64,000 nt of DNA from Plazaster borealis (taxonomy: Eukaryota; Echinodermata; Asteroidea; Forcipulatida; Labidiasteridae), in the NCBI GenBank assembly GCA_021014325.1, contig CM037473.1, positions 13,392,696-13,456,695 on the forward strand, read 5' to 3'. The notes beneath the pieces were generated by a model. That model did no database searches and was not told the origin of the DNA. It worked only from the letters and a program-made list of their open reading frames with translations. The position numbers and the translations under genes are program-made. Every line of letters starts with the position of its first letter. Positions within the stretch are counted from its first letter, which is position 1. Shown in pieces: positions 10,862-21,158 of this stretch.

Positions 10862-11589
10862 TATTTACATGTGTAGACAGTAGAGAAATTCAAAGAAAAA
10901 TAATACACATTGATGTTCAAATGAGCAAAAAAGGTGTTCTGGTCTAGATGTACATTGTACTGCATTCATTTCCATGTTCTGAATTATACAAAGCGGAAAA
11001 AATTCAGAACATTTGGAAATGTATCCATGCATACGGCAAAAATAGTTTGTCCTACCTGTACTTCACAAAAATGGGTGTTATACTTCAAAATAAAAAATGT
11101 AACATAGTGTAATCCACAACATGTAGTTTGTGAAGTGCTTTAATTGTAAAACAATTTAATAAACAATTTCCTATCCACTAGATTTCAAAGCACACACCAT
11201 TCAATCAATCAACCATTGAAAATTTCATGAGGTTAGGCGATTATGTTTTCTGGAAACAAAAAAGTACTATTTGTTTTGTCAGTATGCGTCATGCACACAG
11301 CATCAATTAGCTTATTTTTTATTTTGATCAAATCAAAATCGATTCCAACCGAGTGTTGTGGAGATAATGCTGTATCCGACTGCCACTTTCTCTTTTACAT
11401 GTAGGTCAAATTCTATCCTTACCCAGGTCAAGAAAGGTTGACAATACAGAGAGGAACAGGCATTTTGAACTACATACAAAGTCTTGAAATCATGAAAATC
11501 GGCCATTTGGCTTATTGTTGATGATTTCTACACTTTTTAATGCTACATGTACTCGCTAAACACCATTTTAAGTTCCTTTGGGTAAAGAG

Positions 11590-11690
11590 TGGCGACGAGT
11601 TCCTAAACGGCCGTTTAAAACCCGGCAGGGTCGTGGTCATGCGATAAAGGCCAGAGCTGAAGGCGAGGGCCTTTATCGCACGGCCACGAG
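11590..11690. mobile_element. Hairpin repeat with AACGGCCGTTTAAAACC head, truncated
   Basis: A 22-24 bp stem is formed by TCGTGGTCATGCGATAAAGG near 11631 and its complement GGCCTTTATCGCACGGCCAC, ending near 11689. The left side extends into AACGGCCGTTTAAAACCCGG but the matching right extension is missing, so one end is truncated. Short fragments of other MITEs lie nearby, for example TGTATCCGACTGCCACTT at about 11370, shared with 14200-14325. Confidence 0.65.
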
Positions 11691-12317
11691 TCCCTAATCT
11701 TTTATTCGAGTCCCTACTCTTTTATTCCAATTCATGAATGCCCTTTTGTTGAAAACCCCCCCAAAAAATTACAAGTAATAATAGACAATCTGTGACAGTC
11801 TGTTTGTTTAGCGAATTTTCAAAGTTTGTACATTTTCAATTAATTTTTGTAAAATTATGTTTTGTGCGTGATGGGTTGTGTCTTTATCAGCCGTTTAAAC
11901 ACCCCCACATGACGTGCTCTCCACCAAAAGGAATAGCAAAACTGTCTGGGGTATTTATGCATTAGCATTTTTAGCCACCAATTCCTCGAGAGGAATGATT
12001 TTAAAAAAGGACGTAAATCCAACATCCATTGAAAATTTAAAAAATCTCTCAGAGAGTGGCACTCCGATCTGGAAATTTTTCCCATTCCTTAAAGACCTCC
12101 GGTATGTTCCTCAGACCTCTGGTACATTCCTTAGACCTCCGGTATGTTCCTAAGACCTCTGGTACATTCCTTAGACCTCCGGTATGTTCCTAAGACCTCC
12201 GGCCCGTTCCTTAGACCTCCCGTACATTACTTAGACCTCCGGTAAATTCCCTTCCTTAGACATCAAGTACCTTCCTTAGACCTCCAGTAAGTTCCTTAGA
12301 CCTCCTGTACGTTCCTT

Positions 12318-12741
12318 AATAATATAAATAATAATAATATCGAAGTCTTATATAGCGCACGTATCTACCAAACAAGGTACTCAAGGCGCTTAGTATATAC
12401 TTTTTAAACAGAAAGATGGGTTATTGAAGTTATGAATTATGAGACCCAATTATGTAGCACCTTATAATGTTTTTTTTACAAGGTGCTATGGCGCATTCAG
12501 CAGCCACAACCAGGAACACCGGGGCGAACCCCTTCTCTTTTCGATAAGTGCACTGGGTTCTTTTACATGCGTTACACAACACATGGGACCAACGGCTTTA
12601 CGTCCCATCCGAAGGACGAAGCAATGGTTAAGTGTCTTGCTTAAGGACACAAGTGTCACGGCTGGGGATTCGAACCCACACTCTGCTGATCAGAAACACC
12701 AGAGCTTGAATTCGGTGCTCTTAACCGCTCGGCCACGACAC
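12318..12741 (-). mobile_element. tRNA-derived SINE, body type II, near-complete, inserted in the minisatellite
   Basis: On the minus strand the head carries TGGCCGAGCGGTTAAGAGC and GGTTCGAATCC. The body has ATGGGACGTAAAGCCG, GTAAAAGAACCCAGTGCACT and AGGGGTTCGCCCCGG. The tail runs AGCGCCTTGAGTACC to GCGCTATATAAGAC, then an ATT-rich microsatellite. It sits cleanly between minisatellite units. Any target duplication is masked because TTCCTTA occurs in every unit. Confidence 0.88.
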
Positions 12742-13511
12742 TTCCTTAGACCTCCGGTACGTTCCTAAGACCTTCGGTACGTTCCTTAAGACCTCCCGTA
12801 CAGTACTTAGACCTCCGGTAAATTCCTTAGACCTCCCGTACATTCCTTAGACCTCCGGTAAATTCCATAAGACTAGACCTCCGGTACATTCCTCAAGACC
12901 TCCGGTACATTCCTTAGACCTCTGGTACATTCCTTAAAACCTCTGCTGGTGCGTTCCTTAGACCTCTGTATGTTCCTTAGGCCTCTTGTATCTTCGTTAG
13001 ACCTCCTGTACCCTCCTTAGACCTCCGTCACGTTCCTTAGACCTCCTGTACGTTTCTTAGACCTCCGGTGCATTTCTAAGACCTCCTGTACCCTCCTTAG
13101 ACCTCCGACCAGTACATTCCTTAGACCTACGGTATGTTCCTTACTTTCCTAAGACCTCCGGTACCTTCCTTAGACCACCAGTACATTCCTTAGACCTCCA
13201 GTACTCATAGACCTCCGGTATGTTCCTAAGACCTCTGTTCAATCCTTCAGACCTCCGGTATGTTCCTAAGACCTCTGGTCAATCCTTCAGACCTCCGGTA
13301 CATTCCTTCCAGACCTCCGATACGTTTCTTAGACCTCTGGTGCATTTCTTAGACCTCCTGTACGTTCCTTAGACCTCCGGTACATTCCTTAGACCTCGGG
13401 TACTTTCCAACCTCCGGTATGTTCCTTAGGCCTCTGGGGTACTTTCCTAAGACCTCCGGTACGTTCCTTAGACCTCCGGTCAATCCTTAACACGTTCCTT
13501 AGACCTACGGT

Positions 13512-13668
13512 ACAAGGCTGTATACTCCCCAGGGAGCTGAGATGGTTTAAGGAATGAAATAAATGGCCCAGTGACCAGGGGTAATAATGTTGGAAGTGCT
13601 TTGCGACGCCCTTCGGGTGTGTAAAGTGCTATATAAGAACCATTTATTACTATTATTATTGTTAAGAC
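13512..13668 (+). mobile_element. SINE body type I, 3' fragment
   Basis: It begins GGCTGTATACTCCCCAGGGA, as in the second half of the SINE at 4884. It ends AAGTGCTATATAAGAACC with an ATT-rich tail. The tRNA-like head is absent, so it is 5' truncated inside the minisatellite. Confidence 0.75.
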
Positions 13669-13703
13669 CTCCGGTACATTCCTTCAGCTGAGCGCTGGAC
13701 GTC

Positions 13704-13771
13704 ATGGCGGTTTTACCGATATGCTCAGATCGACTTCAAAAAATCGTAAATTTGCGGCACAAAACAAAATT
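13704..13771 (+). CDS. Candidate first coding exon, unidentified gene
   Basis: An ATG at 13704 in a strong initiation context (G at -3, G at +4) opens a frame reading MAVLPICSDRLQKIVNLRHK and three more residues. It reaches a consensus donor, AAATT followed by GTGAGTAC, at 13771/13772. The exon would be 68 nt and end in phase 2. The peptide looks protein-like but I do not recognise the family and no second exon was located. The 20-bp minisatellite ends only 14 bp upstream, so it would form the 5' flank or promoter. Treat as a hypothesis. Confidence 0.3.
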
Positions 13772-13915
13772 GTGAGTACATTCAAATGCCTGATGTTGCA
13801 TCTTAGACATATCAAGAAGCCAGTAGGCGTATATAAAGCTATTTTGTTGGGTATTTTGGTCATTCTGAGGCATTTTTGTTACCAATTGAAGAACACTCGT
13901 GAACGATTCGACTTT

Positions 13916-14115
13916 TTCCTGGGGCGCTAGTACGACCGATAATGTCAAAATTCGAAAAAACAAGTACAGCGCCCCAGTTACTGGGTCTACACTACTCAGT
14001 ATAGTCTGGAATACTGGACCAAACATCAACAACGCTTTTTTTAACATTTTGGACATTATTCAGCATAATGTCCAAAATGTTAAAAAAGCAAAGTTTATGT
14101 TGGGTCCAGTCACTT
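13916..14115. repeat. Two nested foldback structures
   Basis: CTGGGGCGCT at 13919-13928 pairs with AGCGCCCCAG at 13968-13977. A larger hairpin spans 14013-14111: ACTGGACCAAACATC and the segment TAACATTTTGGACATTAT mirror their complements around a five-base loop (TCAGC) near 14060. The inner 26-bp stem is essentially perfect. These are probably foldback MITEs or remnants of one. Confidence 0.7.
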
Positions 14116-14199
14116 CGACCATGGAGGTAGAATTAGTCGACCAACTATTACTAGGGTATTTTACATACAACCGTCGTAGAGCCAGGGTGGGAAACACTT

Positions 14200-14326
14200 C
14201 TGTATCTGACTGCCACTTTTTCCAAAATAAAATAGCTAGTATCCTTATTACTCAAAGTCAAAAATGAGTTATTGCTTTTGGTAACAATAATGAGTGAAGA
14301 AGTGGCAGTCGGATACAGAAATGATA
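14200..14326. mobile_element. MITE with TCTGTATCTGACTGCCACTT termini
   Basis: TCTGTATCTGACTGCCACTT near the left end is mirrored by AAGTGGCAGTCGGATACAGA near 14322, with about 85 bp of non-coding interior. A solo left end (TGTATCCGACTGCCACTT) lies near 11370. Confidence 0.75.
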
Positions 14327-15074
14327 TTTCTAAATGATGGGTAGATTCTCTGTACAGTGAAATTCATGGTTTCACATTCGGCTCAGAAATCCAGATTCAT
14401 TCAGCGTGATAGCGGAACGAACCTCACACTTTACTCACCCATGACTACGTTTACGTTTACGTTGGTTGACTCAGCAGGATCCACAAGTCACTCATAGTCC
14501 TTCCTCCATGGTTCTTCTTAGGAGTCAGTGATACCATAATATAAATATTAAAAGTAAGATAAAAACTCCACAGTGTCACCATGGTTCCACTCACCTCAAT
14601 TATGTATCAAACCGCACACACACAAATCCTTGAAAATAAGCGACCCTGCCTGAATGGTATTTCACAATGTTATGATGTACAGCAGTCGCACGGACGAGTT
14701 TGTTTACTATCAGTCAGCAGACTTGGAGACTGTTTGATGTTTGTATAATGGAAACAGCAAATAGTTAAGAACTTTGAAAATTGATACCTAGACTACCCTG
14801 AACTATTTTACGCGTGTACAGCTAACTTTTGTAAGGTTACCATACTAATCGTTTCTGATTGGCTTAAGCTAGCACAGTTATTGGGCCCGAGCCGCGTATT
14901 CAGGAAATTAGAACACATGCAGTACAGGGAGGTGCGCCGTTGTGCCTCCCCGTTAAAAAAAATCCTGGATCCGCCCTGATGAAGATACCTGTCACCTTTC
15001 CCGCCCGCCCCTCTCATTTTAGATTTATTTCTGGACTATAGGCCCCTATCGGTTTTTTGCCGTTGTAGCTTTAT
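14327..15074. other. Unassigned spacer with a short repeat fragment
   Basis: Mostly featureless. At about 14930-15000 the minus strand carries GGGCGGATCCAGGATTTTT followed by AACGGGGAGGCAC. This is the style of a dispersed repeat fragment that gives spurious GGSRIFF-type peptides. No gene supported. Confidence 0.35.
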
Positions 15075-15400
15075 TTGCACTATTGCTTTATATACTTTGT
15101 CGGGCTCCCCCTGCTACTCATGTGGTATGCAAGGACATTGGACCAGAAACTGCCCCTACATCGCCGGCACATCGAGATCAAGATACACCTGACTCCCATC
15201 AACTTGTAGTTTCCATCCGGAATAAACGGCCCTGTTGAGCCCGTCTGCCTCATCGAACCTTCATACCCTCGATTGTCGCCACTACCAATGTCCAAAGACT
15301 CAGCTGCATGTCCAATCACATCATAAACATGACAGCAGTGATCATCTTTGCCACGGTAATAATACTGATAAGTATAGCGATATCTTGCAATATTACCAAT
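15075..15400 (-). pseudogene. Unidentified coding-like fragment, frame-broken
   Basis: Minus-strand translation gives protein-like text in two overlapping frames. One reads YYYRGKDDHCCHVYDVIGHA then DIGSGDNRGYEG. A +1 frame over the following region reads DEADGLNRAVYSGWKLQVDG then SQVYLDLDVPAM and a stop. The handover between frames near 15240 suggests a small indel in a once-continuous sequence. I cannot assign it to a family. It could also be a real exon read in one frame only. It lies just upstream of a LINE 3' end on the other strand. Confidence 0.22.
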
Positions 15401-15439
15401 AAATCATTGACAATTACAACGTAAAAGGAAGATTAAAAT

Positions 15440-16395
15440 TGCATAGTGAAATCTGGCGTTATACAATGGTCACCAGGGCATCAGGCTCGTAACCTCGGAG
15501 TGATTTTCGACAGTGGGCTGCACATGAAGGCTCACATAAATAGACAACATTATGTCGGGGGGTCGGGGGGGGTGGGCATTCAATCATCTACAAAATCGGA
15601 AAGATTAGGAACTATCTGGACAACCCTCAACAGAAAAACTAGTGCATGCGTTCATCACATCGATAATTGATGGCTGCAACAACCTACTCTTCGGTCTTCC
15701 AACCAAAGAGATACAACGACCAGCACAGTGCCTTCAAATCAATGTCGCTGCCAGATTGGTTTGTCGCTGTAAGAGAAATGAACACATTACCCAATCCTAC
15801 AATCTCTTCACTGGCTACCCGTCTCACATTGAATAATCTTAAAAACACTCGTCCTCGCTTTCAATTCAGTGTTCAGGCTAGCACCGTCATACCTCCTGGA
15901 GCTCGTTCAACTACAATAGGCCTACTCGACACCTGCGGTCTTCATCCCTCAATCTTCTGCATCCTTAATTAACGTTCCCCTCCTCCACGGACTTGTTCGT
16001 ATGGTGGTAGAGAATTCAGCGTTGTAGCTCGATCCATCACTTTGGAACACCTGCCACCGATCTTCAGGGAATAAACGATATTGAGCTGTTAAGTCTTGCC
16101 TTAATTAAAAGACTCATCTTTCCAAACAGTATTTTTTGTAACGCGTTGTAACTTATTGAAAGTTTGTATCTATTAAACAATTTCTACAACAATTTTTAAC
16201 TATCTTTTAAGCTTACTGTGTATTTGATTGGTCCAGACGTTATTTGTTTAATTTGTTTAATTATCGTTGTTTTTAAAATTTATTTTGTTTTATCCATTTT
16301 TTGCTTGTATTCAGCGCCTTGAGGCGGAGCCGATCTGCAACTGTTTGCGCTTTATGAAATGTCTGTTTCTTTATTTATTTTATCGAAAATAAACG
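15440..16395 (+). mobile_element. Non-LTR retrotransposon 3' half (L2/CR1-like), degenerate
   Basis: The plus strand encodes ARNLGVIFDSGLHMKAHINR, then (after frame changes) HAFITSIIDGCNNLLFGLP, then QCLQINVAARLVCRCKRNEH. This is the conserved block just downstream of the RT palm in L2/CR1-type elements. The remaining C-terminus is frameshifted. The 3' UTR near 16313 reads AGCGCCTTGAGGCGGAGCC and then GCGCTTTATGAAATG before a T-rich end. This tail pattern is shared with the SINEs in this window. Inactive copy. Confidence 0.8.
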
Positions 16396-16693
16396 AAGCT
16401 TACCGAACTAGGTTTATACTGGTTGCCACCATTTGTCATGTCCCCTGTCAGCCCTATCAATCGTGACTACTTATTTGCAATATTCAAAAAAAGTACCTGA
16501 CTATTTTCTTTCCAGCCTCGGTTTGGTGACATTGGTTTCAATGAGAGTTAAATAAGATGCCTGCACCATGATCAAGGTCTATAATCAACCATCTATGTTT
16601 TTCCACAAGAATATAATTTATCTGCTTTACGTCATTCCGCCTTTGTCACTGAATTGGGTTTAGAATTACTTTCATCCAACAGAATAAAAGAAG

Positions 16694-17071
16694 TTGAATC
16701 ACTTTGTTTGGTAATTGGAAAGCACTGTTTGTTTCAATCCATATACCATAAAACTAACCTGTGAAAATTTCATTTCAAAACGTGGTAGCGTTTTTGAGAG
16801 ATTGCAAAAAATCTGGAGCTGTTTGTCCACGCAGGAAGAATAATCTGCAATTGGAATACACAATCTGAGAAACGTTACTGCAGTACGCTTCTCAGACTCA
16901 AATTTGTTGGGATAAAAAGTGATATCCTTTTTCCATAACCTCAGTACTTCGAAGTAAAAAGTTTCTCAAAATGCATTCTACTATCCAAGCTGCTGTATGT
17001 ACTTCTTACCAATAAGTTTTTATTGCCATTAATTTTTCAGAGTCATTACCAAACGTATACAGACCGTTTAA
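16694..17071 (+). mobile_element. TTAA MITE, subfamily with CTGTGAAAATTTCA interior
   Basis: The right end is TTACCAAACGTATACAGACC followed by GTTTAA (TTAA at 17068-17071). The left end is eroded (TTTGGTAATTGG near 16705). The interior AAAATCTGGAGCTGTTTGTC and CACAATCTGAGAAACG is shared with 17446-18140 and 35175-35480, so this is a distinct subfamily of the 349-722 group. Confidence 0.7.
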
Positions 17072-17445
17072 TGTAGATTGATCGTGTATTAATCTTAATT
17101 GCTAAGCAAAGTTTGACGTCACAATACAAATTACTATGGTGATATTGGCAACTTTATGATGAATCTTAGTGCTTTGTGAAAATGAGCCCTACTAACCGCT
17201 TTTGGTGCAATAAGAAGCATTTGATGTTGGATTTAAGTCAGTTGAACAAAATGTGCATCAGAGAGAAGCATCACTTCAAACTTGATGAGTGGAAAATGGG
17301 TTTACAGTTTTGGGATTAGAATGCTCTCTTGTTTTCCTTTGATTTAAAATCTGGGTATCACCATGTTGATATTGCACCACAGTATCATACGTATTTCAGA
17401 TTTTCTTGATGTATTTGCAAAGACAATTTGCTTGCAGTTATCCCT

Positions 17446-17603
17446 TTAAAGGCACCGTACACGTTTGGTAATTGGAGCCTATTGTTTGTTTCAAACCTAA
17501 ATATATAATTGTAGGCCTAGATATATATCATAAAACTAACCTGTGAAAGTTTCACTTCAAAAGGTGGTGGCGTTTTTGAGATATTGACAAAAATCTGGAG
17601 CGG
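17446..17603 (+). mobile_element. TTAA MITE, left part, split by a later insertion
   Basis: It begins with TTAA at 17446 and AGGCACCGTACACGTTTGG. It reads colinearly with the 16694 copy up to AAATCTGGAGCGG at 17603, where an ATT-rich microsatellite starts. The remainder resumes at 18081. Confidence 0.75.
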
Positions 17604-18080
17604 TTATTATTATTATTATTTTTATTATTTATTGTTATTGGTTTATTTCATACAAATAAAAATGTGAACAATAGGCCTAATTGTACCGTATGGCAACCAG
17701 TATGGCTACAGTTGAATTGCACTATACAGTGATACATAAGCAAGAAGAAAAGGCATACATATCAAATAAAAAAAACATTGCACTATACAAAGGTTCATTA
17801 AAAATGGTTATAAACAAGGAGTAAAGAAAAAACATTAGACAACCATGACCAGACAAATCAAAATCCATTAAAAAGGGATACAACAAAAAGAACAAACAGG
17901 GCAGGATAAAAACCTTACATAAGCCCCAGTCCAAATGATCATCACTGCTTATTCAACATTTAAGCTATAAGCTAGGATTACAACTGTTCTTGTACTTGTT
18001 AGTTCTGCATTTAACAGTAGTTAAGTGGTTTGCATTTCTTAAACCATTATTCCTAGTAGATGGAAGCCAGTCCCGGAACC
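17604..18080 (-). mobile_element. Retroposon 3' end inserted into a MITE
   Basis: This 477-bp segment separates the two halves of a MITE. Read on the minus strand it ends in TTTGTATGAAATAAACC, a polyadenylation-type signal, followed by a (TAA)n microsatellite at 17604-17640. That is the form of a CR1/RTE-like LINE 3' end. No reverse transcriptase motif remains, so the family is not identified. Confidence 0.55.
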
Positions 18081-18140
18081 TGTTTGAACGCAGGAGGAAT
18101 AATCTGCATTGGAATACACACTCTGAGAAGCGTTACGCGT
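18081..18140 (+). mobile_element. TTAA MITE, right part after the insertion
   Basis: TGTTTGAACGCAGGAGGAAT, ATCTGCATTGGAATACACA and CTGAGAAGCG continue the element broken at 17603. Homology to the 16694 copy stops near 18140, so the right terminus is lost. Confidence 0.65.
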
Positions 18141-18590
18141 AACGTCATTAGAACAGTACTTCAAATTTTGGATGTTACACATCCCGCGCTGAATACATTT
18201 TTTCCTGTAAATATAAGTCTTTAAAAAGTGCACTTTTACGGTAACATCACGCGACACTTGATGACGTCATTGTGATGTGACCTCAAATTGTAGATGTCAC
18301 ACATCCATGCAAACTTTCAGCTTTATCACACATTTTTTTCCTGTTATATAAATCTTTGAAAAGTGGAAGTTACGTGACGCTTGATGACGTCATGATGATG
18401 TAATTGACATATGAAGGATATCTCATCAAGGTCTTATTTTGGTGCAGAATTGAGGTTGATCCAATGCACAGAAGTTTTGATTTTTGCCCGGAAAAAACAA
18501 CAAAGGCAAACTTTGACCTTCCTCTTCGACCGGAAGTAAAGGTCATACGATTTTTGGCGTTAACTTTTCAAATGTTGCCCCAGTCTTGAT
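18141..18590. repeat. Dispersed repeat with TGACGTCA palindromes
   Basis: Exact TGACGTCA occurs at 18262-18269 and 18385-18392 in two similar blocks (GACACTTGATGACGTCAT and GACGCTTGATGACGTCAT). Each block is associated with a GTAGATGTCACACATCC-type segment. The tail includes GACCGGAAGTAAAGGTCA. It is related to the larger block at 22195-23000. Confidence 0.6.
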
Positions 18591-18735
18591 CAATCAGATG
18601 CCTAATTTTGAACATCATAGCTTTAAAATTACTTAAAAATACAGTAAATAGCAAATGGTCACTTTTTAAACATTGTAATTTGACATACATGTACTGAGAT
18701 GCTTGGTCCCTAGACGTCTATATTAGTGTATCATA

Positions 18736-19150
18736 ACCCTAACCCCATCAGGGTCCCTCCACATACCCTGCCAAATACAACAGAATGCAACACAGTTGAA
18801 ATGAGAACCATGCCAAATGCAACAAATGCAACAAAATGCAACAAGGGATTTTGTTTCATTGTGCAGGCATGTTGTTTGTGTTAGGACTGAGCAAGGGGGT
18901 TTGCCCTGCTAAATGTAACAGTATGCACATAAGTGTAGATGTGACTACAACAAAATAATAATAATAATAACAATAATAATGCAGTTCTTTAAAGCAAAAT
19001 GCAACACCAATATGATGTCACTTGACTGCTCAAATGCAACAAATTCAGTCAAAGAATGACATTTGAGTTGACTGCCAAATGCAACAGATTACAACAACTT
19101 TTACCATTTGGTGCATATTGTTGCATTTAGCATGTTTAGCATGGTTAGGG
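18736..19150 (+). mobile_element. TGCAAC-rich repeat element, copy 1
   Basis: It starts CCCTAACCCCATCAGGGTCC and ends TTTAGCATGGTTAGGG. About five spaced TGCTAAATGCAACA-type motifs lie inside. A microsatellite (AATAAT)n interrupts it at about 18955-18985. The reverse-complement copy at 34642-34994 lacks the microsatellite and has intact TTAA flanks. Confidence 0.7.
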
Positions 19151-19486
19151 ATAAACTGCAGTTTCATTGACATACACACTGTACCTCAAACCCAATCACT
19201 TGTGCATCTTTATATCAGAATGTGTACAAGGTTACAAATTTGTCTGTTACCGTTTCAAATTAAATGACTGCAATATTCTAGCAGTTTTTGTGATTCGTTC
19301 CCCGACAATTTTTTTAAAATGACTACAGAAAATCCATGTTTGTATCAGAATCTATTTATAGAGTTTATAAAACAAATATTGACTGCTTTTACTCCTGCTA
19401 TATTTAACACGACTCCCTCAGTGCCCCAAGGAGCATTCTTTTTTCAAAAATAGAATGTTCCATTGATCACCTTGGGAGTCATAGTC
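19151..19486. other. Spacer, possible 3' flank of the transposon
   Basis: A short foldback (CCCCAAGGAGCATTC with GATCACCTTGGG) lies near 19425-19475, just beyond the transposase stop codon. It may mark the transposon end, but no matching 5' terminus was found. Confidence 0.3.
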
Positions 19487-20793
19487 CTAATCATAGCATT
19501 CAAAGCAATCATTATTTGCACAGCTTTTCTCATTTGGTACTACACTTGGGCATAGATTGACTAGAGCACAAGCGACATAGACTATTTTGTTTATAGTTGC
19601 AACAGGTGAGGGCTCATTTAGCAGAGTGATAGGTACATGTATGTGATTTTGGAGAAGGGTATACTTTTGTTTGACCATTCCAATACCTCTTTCGACATGT
19701 ATCCTAACACAAACAACTCCCTACTCCAGTCTACCTCCACCTTCTCTAACTGTTTCTTTCCTCGTGTAAAAGGAGGTGTTTTTTTTCGGCCATTGCCATC
19801 CCGCAGTAATCTCCAACAAACAAATCCCCTGTCTGCTATAACAATATCCCCTGGCATCAACTTCTGTAATAAATTACTATTTTCTGTGATCTATGTGTCA
19901 GATACCCATCCTCCCAAACACTTGCTCAAAAAACTTATTGAGCCCTGGGGTGTTATACCTATCAAAAACTTAATAGTTGAATGAAGCTTATAATTGCTCC
20001 ACATTTGAGCTCTATATAGCAACTGATGGTTGTTCAATAAAGACTTCTGTACAATCAATGATGACAGCACACTTCTTGAAAAACTTTCTGAATGATGAAG
20101 GCATGCTTTTTCTAAGTGTTTCCGACTTGGCCAATGAATGAGTGATGATGTCTTTACAGCAAGTATATCTAATACATGGTGAAAATTTCTTGACACCATA
20201 GATTGATGGACACCAAATCGATAGGCTAAATCTTCATCAAATAGGTTCAGTCAAATTTTCATGAGGAACATCAGAAGCTGGCTAAACTTTGACAGTTTAC
20301 GACAAGTTGGTAGTGAAGATGATACGAGTATGAAAAGTGGCAGAAAAATATTCCAAGTCGGTAGCCCAGTATCAAACTTCACTTTGGAATCATCTTTTTC
20401 AAAATAACTTTCATGAGAACCCGTCTGTTCACCTTTTTTTCTTGCAGTGTCTCTCAGGGCAATATTGTCCTGAAGTTTCTTGATGTTGTCTTCGAGCGAT
20501 GAAATGTCACTTGAGGAAATATTTGTCTGGCATTCCACAGCTGAAGGCTTTGTATGCTGTACTGCTGACTGCTTTTTAGGATTGGCTGCTCGTGTACTTG
20601 ATGAGAGCTGTAACAAAGTTGAAGCAGCTGCCACATTTTTTGCCTTTCTCTTCTTTTGCATTCTCCTACTGTAGCGTTCCGCTGCTAATGTTGAGCCAAG
20701 AGCTGTACTGGTATGGCCCATCGACTGTGTCGGTGCCCAGTCGAAGTGATCAACATTATGTACATAGGCAGGTTTCCCTACAATGTGAAACAA
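19487..20793 (-). pseudogene. THAP/DDE_Tnp_4 transposase (ISL2EU/Harbinger-like), inactivated
   Basis: Minus strand. Residues from 20793 read GKPAYVHNVDHFDWAPTQSM, the usual C-terminal edge of a THAP zinc finger, then a basic and coiled segment, then KVKFDTGLPTWNIF. An in-frame TGA at 20251-20253 precedes LNLFDEDLAYRF and VHQSMVSRNFHHVL. The DDE_Tnp_4 catalytic blocks are all present but in different frames: IIDCTEVFIE (about 20040-20065), GDIVIADRGF (about 19815-19850) and RIHVERGIGMVKQ (about 19665-19705). LIGITPQGSISFLSKCLGG lies between the first two. Together these show the order D-D-E of a cut-and-paste transposase. At least one nonsense change and two or three frameshifts make it dead. 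The DNA-binding N-terminal exon is missing. Confidence 0.85.
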
Positions 20794-21158
20794 TATAGGG
20801 AAAACACAAATTGAGTATTAATTTTTTACAAGGTAACATTTTTATTTTACAACAAATAATTGTGCTGTTCAATGATTGGACTCCTTCACTGTACACACCA
20901 AAGGAGTCCAACCAGGGCTAGTGCCAAAAATAAAATTATCAAACGACATGAAATGTACATGCAGCCAAAAGGCGCAAATCCAGAGGGGAGGGACATTTAG
21001 GGGGTCAACTCCCCCTCCCCCCTCCAAAAAAAAAATAAATAAATAAATAAATAAATAAAGTAAAACACATAACAGGGGGTTGTTATCGGACAAAGAGATA
21101 AAGGAAGGCCTGATCCCCCTCCCCACCCTAGCCCCATAAAAATAAAGCTAAATGAGCT
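20794..21158. other. Spacer with (AAAT)n microsatellite
   Basis: A (AAAT)n run lies at about 21030-21060, next to a C/T-rich patch. No gene supported. Confidence 0.4.

Larger units (their letters stand above)
12090..13690. repeat. 20-bp minisatellite interrupted by two SINE sequences
   Basis: The array is built from ACCTCCGGTACGTTCCTTAG-like units with many substitutions and small indels. It runs 12090-12317, 12742-13511 and 13669-13690, giving about 50 units. A minus-strand SINE occupies 12318-12741 and a plus-strand SINE 3' part occupies 13512-13668. The divergence between units is much greater than in the 22-bp array at 9217, so this array is older. Confidence 0.9.

Noticed and set aside
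18736..18760. Interstitial telomere repeat
   Set aside because: Only one CCCTAACC-like unit is present at each end of a dispersed element; there is no tandem TTAGGG run.
20869..21126. Minus-strand 85-codon frame
   Set aside because: It reads through the (AAAT)n microsatellite and a C/T-rich patch; low-complexity peptide only.
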